Positions 1 to 8,228 of a stretch of DNA of 64,000 nucleotides are shown in pieces. This DNA is from an uncultured Victivallales bacterium (GTDB lineage Bacteria > Verrucomicrobiota > Lentisphaeria > Victivallales > UBA1829): contig CAKUDG010000013.1 in NCBI GenBank assembly GCA_934644965.1, positions 11,737-75,736 of the forward strand, given 5' to 3'. Below the pieces are notes generated by a model. The model saw nothing but the letters and a program-made list of their open reading frames with translations. It was not told where the DNA came from and did no database searches. Position 1 is the stretch's first letter; each line of letters opens with the position of its first letter. Position numbers and translations under genes: made by a program.

Positions 1-25
1 TTCCTCCCCTTGGCCCCTGAATCCA

Positions 26-793
26 TCAGGCCTGAATCCCGTTTTTCACCAATGCGGTAAAGGAATCGGCTTTGAGGGAAGCTCCGCCGATCAGTCCACC
101 GTCGATATCCGGCCTGGCAATCAGATCCGCTGAATTTTCCGCCTTCATGCTGCCGCCGTACTGAATGACGGTATTCTCAGCCACATCCGCCCCATACAAA
201 GAACGGAGCACTCCACGGATGAAGGCATGCGTTTCCTGAGCGACATCGGGAGTCGCGGTCTTGCCCGTACCAATCGCCCAGACAGGCTCATACGCAATGG
301 TCACGCCGGACATGTCCGCCGCAGAAATCCCTGCAAACGCTCCGCGGATCTGAGTGTCCAGAACTTTTTCCGTCACGCCCCCTTCGCGTTCGTCCAGTGT
401 CTCCCCGATGCAGACGATCGGTTTCAGCCCGTATTTCAGCGCCGCTTTCAGACGCTGATTGACCGTCTCGTCCGTTTCACCGAAGTACTGACGCCGTTCA
501 CTGTGCCCGATAATCACATATTCCACACCGATTTCCTTCAGCATCGCTCCGGAAATTTCCCCCGTGAACGCTCCGTTGTCCGCCCAGTGGATGTTCTGCG
601 CGCCCACCTTCACGTTCGATCCCTTCAGCACTTCAACCGCGGTCGCAAGACTGGTAAACACCGGACAGACCGCAAGTTCCACCTTCCCCGCAAAAGGAGC
701 CAGTGACTTTTTCAGTTCTTCCGCCAGAGCGCGGGTCTCCGCGGCCGTTTTGTTCATTTTCCAGTTTCCCGCAATGAAAATCTTCCTCGACAT
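26..793 (-). CDS. tpiA: Triosephosphate isomerase
   Basis: Interconverts dihydroxyacetone phosphate and glyceraldehyde 3-phosphate in the cytoplasm (glycolysis and gluconeogenesis). The 255-residue length is normal for the family. Visible signatures are the N-terminal NWKMN with the substrate lysine K12, the IGHSERR motif with catalytic H97, the YEPVWAIGTGK segment with catalytic base E169 followed by the flexible loop-6 lid, and the C-terminal YGGSMK and GGLIGGASL phosphate-binding turns. The ATG start directly precedes the first beta strand. It is the last gene of the gap-pgk-isomerase-tpiA series and starts 33 bp after the TIM-barrel gene. No terminator is visible before the window edge. 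Confidence 0.98.
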   Translation of the reverse strand: MSRKIFIAGNWKMNKTAAETRALAEELKKSLAPFAGKVELAVCPVFTSLATAVEVLKGSNVKVGAQNIHWADNGAFTGEISGAMLKEIGVEYVIIGHSERRQYFGETDETVNQRLKAALKYGLKPIVCIGETLDEREGGVTEKVLDTQIRGAFAGISAADMSGVTIAYEPVWAIGTGKTATPDVAQETHAFIRGVLRSLYGADVAENTVIQYGGSMKAENSADLIARPDIDGGLIGGASLKADSFTALVKNGIQA

Positions 794-826
794 AGTTTCT
801 CCTGTTTTTTTCTGTCTTAAAAAAAC

Positions 827-1732
827 TCAAATCGTTTCCCGGTCCCGAGCGTGCTGTCTCCGCGCGGATTCAAGCATCTCAGCGATCCTTGCGCAGCGGA
901 TGTAAGCATCGGACAGATAAGCCCGGACCGTTTCCTCTTTCTGTTCGTTTTCCAGCTCCGGATCGAAATAGGGGCTCCCGCGCATCGAAAGCTCAAAACT
1001 CGCAGGACGGTTCACATAGGAGGAATCGGCAATCATCCGGACCATCCTATCCCAATCCACCGTCCCGGTGAACGGTGCGCGGTGCTGGTCGCCGCTCCCA
1101 TCGTTGTCATGCAGATGCAGGGCCTGCAGTCTGCCTCTCAAGGGGGACAGAAAGTCCATTCCCATCCCCTCCGCAATATTCCCGTGCCCGGAATCGTAGG
1201 TAATCCCGAGCCGGGATTCCGGATACTCCTCCATAAGTGTCCGGATGTACTCAAACGTATCGCCCGGCATATTCTCCAGCGCAATCAGCAAGCCCAGCTT
1301 TTCCAGCCGGGGCATCAGTTCGTCCAGAGAACGTCTCAGCGAATCCAGCCGGAGTGCCGCTGCTTCTCGCTGTTCGGAAGTGAAATCCCTCCCGATATAC
1401 GGCGCATGCATCATCAGAACCCCCTCCCCTTCCAGTTCCGATAGCATTTCCAGACGGTTCTCGACCAGTTCAACTCCCGCGTGCCGTTCATATTCCACCA
1501 GGGAAAACCAGTTCTTCTCCCTTCCCGCAGACCCGTGAATATCCAGAAGTTTCAACCCGTTTTCACGCAGCATCCGCGCATACGCACGGATCTCATGCTT
1601 CCCGTAAAGAAAATCCGTGCACCACTGATGGCACCAGTGAAGATGCGTAAACCCCGCCTGGGCAATGCTCCTCAAGGCTCGCTCCGGAGAACCTGTGCTC
1701 CGGAGAAAATCCGTATTCAAGGCTATGTCCAT
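827..1732 (-). CDS. Sugar phosphate isomerase/epimerase-like TIM-barrel protein
   Basis: A 301-residue protein of the xylose isomerase-like TIM-barrel (AP endonuclease 2) superfamily. The usual metal ligands are visible in order: Glu in LIALENMPG, the Asp/His pair in YDSGHGN, His and Asp in LHLHDNDG, and a late Glu in FELS. No signal peptide is seen, so it is cytoplasmic. The superfamily includes sugar and keto-acid isomerases, epimerases and endonuclease IV; the acidic, short-loop form favours a sugar isomerase or epimerase, but the substrate cannot be read from sequence. It lies between pgk and tpiA on the same strand, which suggests triose or sugar phosphate metabolism by context only. Confidence 0.8.
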   Translation of the reverse strand: MDIALNTDFLRSTGSPERALRSIAQAGFTHLHWCHQWCTDFLYGKHEIRAYARMLRENGLKLLDIHGSAGREKNWFSLVEYERHAGVELVENRLEMLSELEGEGVLMMHAPYIGRDFTSEQREAAALRLDSLRRSLDELMPRLEKLGLLIALENMPGDTFEYIRTLMEEYPESRLGITYDSGHGNIAEGMGMDFLSPLRGRLQALHLHDNDGSGDQHRAPFTGTVDWDRMVRMIADSSYVNRPASFELSMRGSPYFDPELENEQKEETVRAYLSDAYIRCARIAEMLESARRQHARDRETI

Positions 1733-1970
1733 GATCCCGGTCCGCTGCTCTATTCCGGTTTTTCTTCCGCAAAGAAGGAAAATCAGAAAAACATTCTTTC
1801 TTCTCCCGCGGTTTCACACCTCCCGGCCCTTCTCTTTTCCCCGTTCTTTCCCTTCTGCTGTGCAAGACAATACATTCGGGAAAAAGCCACATAAGAAAAA
1901 GGAACACGGAAGAAATCCGGAGACCGGTCACCACGGAAACGGAGACCGGCCTCCCTTCAGCAATCCCTCC

Positions 1971-3224
1971 TCAGCGGTCGTTCAGCGCCGCAACCCCCGG
2001 GAGTTCCTTGCCTTCCAGATATTCCAGGGATGCTCCGCCCCCGGTCGAAATATGCGACATCTTCGGAGCAAGTCCGCTCTTGTTGACTGCCGCCACGGAA
2101 TCGCCGCCGCCGATGATCGAAACGCCGCCGTTTTCCTTGACTTCCGCCACCGCCGCGCAGACGCCGAAGGTGCCCTTGTTGAACTTCTCCATTTCAAAGC
2201 AGCCCATCGGGCCGTTCCAGACCACGGTCTTTGCTTTCCGGATCACGTCCGAATACAGCTTGACAGTCTCAGGGCCGATATCAAGTCCCATCCATCCGTC
2301 CGGAATATCCTGACCGACGATTTTCGTTTCGGCATCCGGCGCAAACTTGTCCGCCGCCACATTGTCCACCGGGAGCAGGAAGGCCACACCCAGTTCCTTC
2401 GCCTTCTCGATCATCTCTTTCGCGTAGCCGAGCTGATCCGGCTCACAAAGAGAGTTCCCCACATTGTGCCCCATCGCTTTCAGGAAGGTATAGGCCATCC
2501 CGCCGCCGATGATGAGGGAATCCACCTTCGTCAGAAGATTGCTGACCACGGCAAGCTTGTCGGACACCTTCGCTCCGCCCAGAATCGCAACAAACGGACG
2601 CACAGGGTTCTCCACGGCGTTCCCGAGGTATTCGATTTCCTTTTCCATCAGGAATCCGGCCACGGAAACGGGAATGTATTTCGTGATGACCGCGGTCGAG
2701 GCATGGGCGCGGTGAGCGGTCCCGAAGGCGTCATTGCAGTACACATCGCCATAAGACGCCAGCTTTTTAGCCAGGGCTTTCTGCTCTTCCTTGAGGGCGG
2801 CTTTCGCGGCTTTGAACTCTTCGTCGGACTGTCCGTCCTTCTGTTTGAGCTTCGCCTGTTCCTCTTTGTGATAGCGGGTGTTTTCCAGCATCACCACATC
2901 GCCGGGTTTCATCGCGGCGACGGCGGCATCCGCTTCCGCGCAGTCGGGAACGAACACAATCTCGCGCCCGAGCAGTTTGCTCAGATAATCCGCCACAATT
3001 TTCATGCTCGTGTCAGGCGTGATTCCCTTTTCGTCCGGACGGCCCATGTGGCTCATAAGAATCAGGCTCCCCCCGTTCTCAAGAACATACTGAATCGAGG
3101 GAAGCGCTCCCTTGATGCGGGTGTCGTCCTTGATCACCCCTTCCTTCACGGGAACGTTGAAGTCCACACGCATGATCACGCGTTTCCCTTTCAGATCAAT
3201 GTCGCGCAACGTCTTTTTATTCAT
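1971..3224 (-). CDS. pgk: Phosphoglycerate kinase
   Basis: Transfers phosphate from 1,3-bisphosphoglycerate to ADP. The open frame continues upstream to 3293, but the ATG at 3224 (MNKKTLRDIDLKGK) is preferred: it gives 417 residues, the usual size, begins at the conserved N-terminal strand, and is preceded by a purine-rich GAAGGAAG site. Signatures include RVDFNVPV, the substrate-binding LMSHMGRPDE, GGAKVSDKL, the hinge and ATP region FLLPVDNVAADKF, WNGPMGCFE and the C-terminal nucleotide loop GGGDSVAAVNK. A lysine-rich insertion near residues 125-155 (KLKQKDGQSDEEF) is longer than in most bacterial enzymes. It sits 109 bp downstream of gap. Confidence 0.98.
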   Translation of the reverse strand: MNKKTLRDIDLKGKRVIMRVDFNVPVKEGVIKDDTRIKGALPSIQYVLENGGSLILMSHMGRPDEKGITPDTSMKIVADYLSKLLGREIVFVPDCAEADAAVAAMKPGDVVMLENTRYHKEEQAKLKQKDGQSDEEFKAAKAALKEEQKALAKKLASYGDVYCNDAFGTAHRAHASTAVITKYIPVSVAGFLMEKEIEYLGNAVENPVRPFVAILGGAKVSDKLAVVSNLLTKVDSLIIGGGMAYTFLKAMGHNVGNSLCEPDQLGYAKEMIEKAKELGVAFLLPVDNVAADKFAPDAETKIVGQDIPDGWMGLDIGPETVKLYSDVIRKAKTVVWNGPMGCFEMEKFNKGTFGVCAAVAEVKENGGVSIIGGGDSVAAVNKSGLAPKMSHISTGGGASLEYLEGKELPGVAALNDR

Positions 3225-3333
3225 TCTTCCACTTCCTTCTTCTGCTGTCGTTTTCTTTTTCGGAAAAAAGCCCGGAAGCTCGCTGAAGGACAAGCGTTCC
3301 GGGCAGAATGTTTCTCACATCATGGGAAAACGG

Positions 3334-4335
3334 TCATTTGGCAATGACGCGGACCATTTCGAGAACCTTGTTGGAATAGCCCCATTCGTTGTCGTACCAG
3401 GACACAACCTTCACAAAGGTCGGATCCAGGGCGATCCCGGCCTTGGCGTCGAAGACGGACGTACGCGCTTCGCCGCGGAAATCCGTCGACACAACGCATT
3501 CATCGGTATAGCCCAGAACGCCCTTGAGTTCGCCTTCGGACGCAGCTTTCATCGCAGCGCAGATATCCGCATACGATGCCGGATTTTCCAGTTCCACAGT
3601 CAGGTCCACCACCGAAACGTCGGAGGTCGGAACGCGCATCGACATCCCGGTCAGCTTGCCGTTCAGCGCGGGAAGCACTTTGCCGACGGCCTTCGCGGCT
3701 CCCGTCGAGGAAGGAATGATGTTTTCCAGAATTCCGCGTCCGCCTCTCCAGTCTTTCTTGGAGGGACCGTCAACGGTCTTCTGCGTGGCGGTGGCGGCGT
3801 GAACGGTCGTCATCAATCCGCGCTTGATCCCGAACTTGTCATTCAGAACCTTGGCAATCGGAGCAAGGCAGTTCGTGGTGCAGGAGGCGTTGGAGATGAT
3901 CGGCTGACCCGCATAGCTCTGGCAGTTCACGCCGAACACGAACATCGGAGTGTCGTCCTTCGACGGCGCGGACATGATGACCTTCTTCGCGCCCGCGGCA
4001 ATGTGCTGTCCGGCAAGTTCCTTCGTGAGGAAGAGACCCGTCGATTCCACAACCACTTCCGCTCCGACTTCGTCCCACTTCAGATCAGCAGGGTTCTTTT
4101 CCGCCGTCAGACGGATCTTCTGCCCGTTCACCACCAGCGTGTTCCCTTCCACGGAGACATCGCCTTTGAAGGTCCCATGAACGGAGTCGTATTTCAGCAT
4201 GTAGGCAAGATAATCAGGATCCAGCAGATCGTTGATCCCGACGATTTCAATATCGTCTGCGAAGTTTTCGACTGCCGCGCGGAAGACCATGCGTCCGATT
4301 CTCCCGAACCCGTTGATGCCGACTTTAATTGCCAT
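3334..4335 (-). CDS. gap: Glyceraldehyde-3-phosphate dehydrogenase, type I
   Basis: NAD-dependent phosphorylating dehydrogenase, 333 residues. The Rossmann dinucleotide loop is INGFGRIGR (residues 7-15). The catalytic cysteine is C152 in SCTTNCLAP and the general base is H179 in TVHAATATQ. WYDNEWGYS near the C-terminus is the type I signature. The ATG has an AAGGAG site at 4344-4349. It is the first gene of the glycolytic operon, with a good promoter at 4439-4466, so gap, pgk, the TIM-barrel gene and tpiA are probably co-transcribed. Confidence 0.99.
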   Translation of the reverse strand: MAIKVGINGFGRIGRMVFRAAVENFADDIEIVGINDLLDPDYLAYMLKYDSVHGTFKGDVSVEGNTLVVNGQKIRLTAEKNPADLKWDEVGAEVVVESTGLFLTKELAGQHIAAGAKKVIMSAPSKDDTPMFVFGVNCQSYAGQPIISNASCTTNCLAPIAKVLNDKFGIKRGLMTTVHAATATQKTVDGPSKKDWRGGRGILENIIPSSTGAAKAVGKVLPALNGKLTGMSMRVPTSDVSVVDLTVELENPASYADICAAMKAASEGELKGVLGYTDECVVSTDFRGEARTSVFDAKAGIALDPTFVKVVSWYDNEWGYSNKVLEMVRVIAK

Positions 4336-4438
4336 TATTGTCGCTCCTTCTTGAAATGTTTTAGGTGTTTAAAATGCCTGATAAATGATATTCTTTCCCT
4401 GCGTGTCGGAGTTTTCACAATTCACCGCACACTCTTTC

Positions 4439-4466
4439 AATATACACTCTCCCGTGCAATTGTCAA
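4439..4466 (-). promoter_or_regulatory. Sigma-70-type promoter of the gap operon
   Basis: On the minus strand a perfect -35 TTGACA (4461-4466) is followed after 16 bp by TATATT (4439-4444), about 100 bp upstream of the gap start. No operator was recognised next to it. Confidence 0.75.
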
Positions 4467-4557
4467 GAAAAAAAACGAAAGGAAATCCAATCTCCCTCTT
4501 CGCGGAAGGATAAGCTGTGAAACCCTGCACAATCCTGAAAGGGGAAAAGTTCCCCCC

Positions 4558-5322
4558 TCAGCGGTGGAAAAGTCCGTACTTCAGGATGCAGCGCAACGCT
4601 GACACGCCGTCTTTCCACGTGATTTTCTTCCCCTCCGCGTATGTGCGCGGACAATAGGAAACCGGAACCTCCCATACCAATACAGGAAGACGGGAAATCT
4701 TCAGCGTCACCTCCGGTTCAAATCCGAAACGTTTTTCCTTCAGGTCAATCTGTTCCAGAACCTCACGCCTGAACATCTTGTAACAGCATTCCATGTCGCT
4801 GAGATTCAAATCCGAAAATATGTTGCTGAAGACGGTCAGGAAATGGTTGATCCTCCAGTGCCAGTAGCGCATCACACGGTGCGCACCGGACTTCATAAAT
4901 GCGCTCCGTGCACCGAAAACCACATCCGCCTTCTTCTGAAGAATCGGTTCCAGCAACAGCGGCAGCTCCGAAGGATCATACTCAAAATCCGCATCCTGCA
5001 CCGTGACCACATCTCCTGTGGCAAGTCGGAAGCCCGTATGCAGTGCGGCTCCCTTGCCTCCGTTCTTTTCGTGGCGGGCAATCCGCACGCCGCGAGATTC
5101 CCACGCCTTCAGGCGCTCATAGGTCCCGTCGCTCGAACAGTCGTCCACCACCACCAGCTCCAGGAGGACTCCCTGCTGGAAGCGGACGGCGCTCACCCGT
5201 TCCAGAACCTCGTCAATGTATTTTTCCTCATTGTACACCGGAATCACGATCGACAGCTTCAGTTTCACGGAAACAGCGGCAGGAACGGCAATGGAATCAG
5301 CTGGGGAATCAGGCATCTTCAC
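4558..5322 (-). CDS. Family 2 glycosyltransferase (DPM1-like)
   Basis: A 254-residue GT-A enzyme. The N-terminal strand LSIVIPVYNEE, the VVVDDCSSDGT nucleotide-sugar motif and the QDADFEYDP metal-binding DxD region define family GT2 of the dolichyl/undecaprenyl-phosphate sugar transferase type. GGKGAALHTGF and FGFEPEVTLKI are also typical of that group. No C-terminal transmembrane pair is present, unlike some polyprenyl-phosphate mannosyltransferases. Its start overlaps the end of the upstream decarboxylase gene by 14 bp, so the two are translated together; a role in loading a sugar onto a lipid carrier for envelope glycans is inferred. Confidence 0.88.
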   Translation of the reverse strand: MKMPDSPADSIAVPAAVSVKLKLSIVIPVYNEEKYIDEVLERVSAVRFQQGVLLELVVVDDCSSDGTYERLKAWESRGVRIARHEKNGGKGAALHTGFRLATGDVVTVQDADFEYDPSELPLLLEPILQKKADVVFGARSAFMKSGAHRVMRYWHWRINHFLTVFSNIFSDLNLSDMECCYKMFRREVLEQIDLKEKRFGFEPEVTLKISRLPVLVWEVPVSYCPRTYAEGKKITWKDGVSALRCILKYGLFHR

Positions 5323-6277
5323 TTCTCCCGGTTTCGGAGTCCAGCTCCTGTTTGAAATACTCTATGGTTTTCTTCAGCCCCTCTTCCAGCGGAACGGCAG
5401 GCTTCCAGCCGAGCAGCTTCTCAGCACGGGAAATATCCGGACGGCGGCGCGTCGGATCGTCCGACGGCAGGGTCTTGTGCACAATCCCGGATTTCGACCC
5501 CGTCAAACGAATCACCGATTCCGCCAGATGCAGAATCGTAAACTCACCTGGATTCCCCAGATTCACAGGCCCGTTCACCTCCGGGCCCGATGCCATCATC
5601 CGGACCAGACCTTCGACAAGATCGGTGATATAGCAGAAACTGCGTGTCTGGGAACCGTCTCCGTACACCGTAATGTCTTTCCCGGAAAGCGCCTGCACGA
5701 TGAAATTACTCACCACACGCCCGTCGTCCGGCCGCATCCGGGGGCCGTAGGTGTTGAAAATCCGGACCACTTTCACATCCAGTCCGTACTGCCTCCTGTA
5801 ATCGAAAAAAAGTGTTTCCGCACAGCGTTTGCCCTCATCGTAACAGCTCCGGACTCCGTTCGGATTCACATTCCCCCAGTAGTCCTCCTTCTGAGGATGG
5901 ACCAGAGGATCCCCGTAGACTTCAGACGTCGATGCCTGCAGAACCGGAATCTGAAGCCGCCTCGCCAGTTCCAGAACGTTCATCGCTCCGATCACACTCG
6001 TCCGCATCGTCTGCACAGGATCATGCTGATAATGCACGGGAGATGCGGGACACGCAAGATTGAACACCGCGTCCACCTCCAGACTCAGCGGAAGCGTGAT
6101 GTCATGCCGGATCACTTCAAACGACGGATTCGATGTCAGATGCAGAATATTCCTCTTCGCCCCCGTAAAAAAGTTGTCCAGACAAATCACATCCCAGCCT
6201 TCCCCCAAAAGCCGTTCACAGAGATGCGAACCGATGAATCCCCCTCCCCCTGTCACAAGCACTGATTTTTTCCGCAT
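5309..6277 (-). CDS. UDP-glucuronate decarboxylase-type NAD-dependent SDR
   Basis: Extended short-chain dehydrogenase/reductase of 322 residues. The glycine-rich NAD loop GGGGFIGSH lies at residues 10-18 and the catalytic pair is Y146/K150 within SCYDEGKR, a version of YxxxK characteristic of UDP-xylose synthases. YWGNVNPNG, FNTYGPRM and GDGSQTRSFCY also match that group. The predicted reaction is UDP-glucuronate to UDP-xylose. It is first in a two-gene operon with the GT2 gene. Other UDP-sugar epimerases are possible, but the YDEGK motif makes a decarboxylase most likely. Confidence 0.88.
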   Translation of the reverse strand: MRKKSVLVTGGGGFIGSHLCERLLGEGWDVICLDNFFTGAKRNILHLTSNPSFEVIRHDITLPLSLEVDAVFNLACPASPVHYQHDPVQTMRTSVIGAMNVLELARRLQIPVLQASTSEVYGDPLVHPQKEDYWGNVNPNGVRSCYDEGKRCAETLFFDYRRQYGLDVKVVRIFNTYGPRMRPDDGRVVSNFIVQALSGKDITVYGDGSQTRSFCYITDLVEGLVRMMASGPEVNGPVNLGNPGEFTILHLAESVIRLTGSKSGIVHKTLPSDDPTRRRPDISRAEKLLGWKPAVPLEEGLKKTIEYFKQELDSETGRSEDA

Positions 6278-6446
6278 GAAACTCTTCTCGTTTGAATGAA
6301 TCCCGTTTTATGTCCCGTTTTCTCCCCCCATCCTCCCTTCCCGCATGAAAAAAGCCGGATGACAGGAAGAAAACATCCTGCCCGAATCCGAAAAATGACT
6401 TTCTCTTATGTTCTCCGGGAAATCGGATGATGATTCCTGAAGCGGG

Positions 6447-6475
6447 AGTATAGCATTGCATTTCTTTCTTTGCAA
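6447..6475 (-). promoter_or_regulatory. Promoter for the UDP-sugar decarboxylase/GT2 operon
   Basis: Minus-strand TTGCAA (6470-6475), 17-bp spacer, TATACT (6447-6452), about 170 bp upstream of the decarboxylase start. Apart from this promoter and the terminator just upstream of it, nothing else was recognised in 6278-6631. Confidence 0.65.
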
Positions 6476-6490
6476 GCCTCGGGCACCCGG

Positions 6491-6529
6491 AAAAAAAAGC
6501 GTTCCCCGCTTTTTTCATGCGGGAAACGC
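6491..6529 (-). terminator. Intrinsic terminator after the thioester-reductase-like SDR gene
   Basis: On the minus strand GCGTTTCCCGC pairs with GCGGGGAACGC (one wobble) across a 9-nt loop and is followed by eight T residues. It lies about 100 bp beyond the stop codon at 6632 and insulates that gene from the next operon. Confidence 0.85.
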
Positions 6530-6631
6530 CTTCGATGTCTGTTGCGGGAAAAGCCGGGAAAGAACGCACTCGTCCACGTTCCAGTTCCCCTCTGCCTTGT
6601 TCTCCTCTTGCAGAAAGAGCCTTCCTCCTCC

Positions 6632-7735
6632 TCAGAGGACTTCAGGATTTTCCTGCTTGTAGTAGGAACAGGCCATCCGTTTGAGAAAATCCATATCCAT
6701 GCGCCAGGAAAGAGCTTCCTCCCCGAGCGCCTTCTTGATTTCCGTGTTGTCAAACGTGATCTGGGAAGCGAAATAAGGAATCAGGTCCCCGATCATTTTC
6801 GTGACAAGTTTCTCATCCGCGCTCGGGTTGTCGACTTTTTCCTGCACGGTCAGCCCCGTGGCCTTCAGCGCCGTCGAAACGGCAATGGAAATGTCGCTCG
6901 TGCAGACGGGGCTTTCCCCAGTCACATGATACGTCTTGTTTTCCACGGGCAGGAGAAACAGCCGGGATATCGCAGACTGAACAAAATCAATCGGCACAAA
7001 ATAAATCTTGTCCGACATTTTAGATTCCACACGGAGAGTCATGTGCAGCGGTTCACACGGTTTGATTCCCGCCTTCGCGCAGCGGTGTCTCTTCACCATC
7101 CCCATGAATTCCAGAATCCGGTAAAACGCAAGCGGCTTGCGGATCAGACCATCGGAAAGACGCCCCACAATGATGGAGGGACGGTATATCGTATACGGAA
7201 CTCCGCATGCACGGACCAGTTTCTCCGCTTCAAACTTGCTCCGCTCGTAGGAGTTGTTGAAATCCTTCGCGGGCAGTTCGTTTTCCATGACACGCCCCTC
7301 AGTCAGTCCAGCCACATACGCGGTGCTGACGTACTGGAGTTTCGGAATCTTGAATCGCCGGATGGCTTCCAGCGCATTTTTGGTCCCGTTCAGATTCGTG
7401 GCATAGGTTTTGCCCTCGGGATCCTTCCCCAGATTCACGTCGGCGGCACAGTGGAACATCACGTCAAAAGGGGCATATTTCGCAATTTCGTCGAAAGGCA
7501 GATCCTTGACATCGCCGGAAATCACCTCAATGCGTTTGAGAATATCGTCCGCCGTTTCCGGGAGTCCGTCGAAATCACACTGCGAACGGATGGTCTGCTC
7601 CACGCGGGAGCGGGCTGTCTGTGTGCGCCCGGGACGGCAGATTGCCACTACATTAAAGTCCTTGTGCTCTCTCAGAAGAGCGGTAACGACCGATGCGCCG
7701 ACCAGTCCGGTAATTCCTGTCATCAAAATTTTCAA
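6632..7735 (-). CDS. NAD(P)-binding SDR, thioester-reductase/male-sterility-like
   Basis: A 367-residue Rossmann-fold oxidoreductase beginning KILMTGITGLVG, with the nucleotide loop TGITGLVGASV. It then shows FHCAADVNLGKD, VSTAYVAG and the catalytic YxxxK as NSYERSKFEAE, followed by RPSIIVGRLSDG. This pattern matches the NAD-binding domain of thioester reductases and fatty acyl reductases. The frame is open to 7813, but that upstream TTG lies inside the promoter at 7793-7820. The TTG at 7735, which gives the exact Rossmann N-terminus, is therefore chosen. No carrier-protein or adenylation domain is attached, so the substrate is unknown. It is apparently monocistronic. Confidence 0.8.
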   Translation of the reverse strand: MKILMTGITGLVGASVVTALLREHKDFNVVAICRPGRTQTARSRVEQTIRSQCDFDGLPETADDILKRIEVISGDVKDLPFDEIAKYAPFDVMFHCAADVNLGKDPEGKTYATNLNGTKNALEAIRRFKIPKLQYVSTAYVAGLTEGRVMENELPAKDFNNSYERSKFEAEKLVRACGVPYTIYRPSIIVGRLSDGLIRKPLAFYRILEFMGMVKRHRCAKAGIKPCEPLHMTLRVESKMSDKIYFVPIDFVQSAISRLFLLPVENKTYHVTGESPVCTSDISIAVSTALKATGLTVQEKVDNPSADEKLVTKMIGDLIPYFASQITFDNTEIKKALGEEALSWRMDMDFLKRMACSYYKQENPEVL

Positions 7736-7792
7736 TGTTCCTGTAACTCCCAATATTTTCCGTCTTTTGTTCCAGTCTATCAGCAAAGTGTT

Positions 7793-7820
7793 ACTATAGC
7801 ATGGATGTTTCAAATTTCAA
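7793..7820 (-). promoter_or_regulatory. Promoter for the thioester-reductase-like SDR gene
   Basis: Minus-strand TTGAAA (7815-7820), 16-bp spacer, TATAGT (7793-7798). Transcription would start near 7786, downstream of the first possible TTG codon, which supports translation from 7735. Confidence 0.65.
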
Positions 7821-8228
7821 AGCCAAAGATGCAACTTATTGTGAAAAATATACATTCACACCCGTTCCCGACTGAAAAAGAGTTGGTGCTTCCAACGTCT
7901 CTTCCGGCTTTTTTCTCTCTCCCGCAGAGAAGAAGACGAGCTTCAGGAAGGAACAGCAGAAAAAACGCCTCCGCAAAAACAGAAGGCTCCTGAAAAACCG
8001 GAGCACCGCAGATCAATCAATGATGAAGAAACGCTGAAAATAATCGCAATGCAGTTCAGGAACGTCTGGAAATCCGGAGGAGAAGAGATACATTACAGAA
8101 ATTGGGAAGGACACACACCCTCCTTCCTTGCCGTGCCGCCGCCCTGTCTCCGGCTGAGGGAAATCATCACCCGCGCACGGTGCAATGCGACTGATGATGA
8201 AAAAAATGGAAAGAACCGAATTCGTACC
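7821..8228. other. Intergenic region upstream of kdtA with an open frame lacking a start codon
   Basis: No gene was accepted here. The kdtA reading frame stays open back to a TGA near 7841, so about 390 nt could encode a charged sequence (for example EKTPPQKQKAPEKPEHRR) joined in frame to kdtA. The only in-frame ATG before 8229 is at 8049. Known KdtA proteins begin at the hydrophobic anchor, so the extension is probably untranslated leader or a decayed gene end. Confidence 0.4.

Noticed and set aside
1665..3347. 560-codon plus-strand frame opposite pgk
   Set aside because: Antisense shadow of pgk; low-complexity His/Arg-rich translation and no ribosome site.
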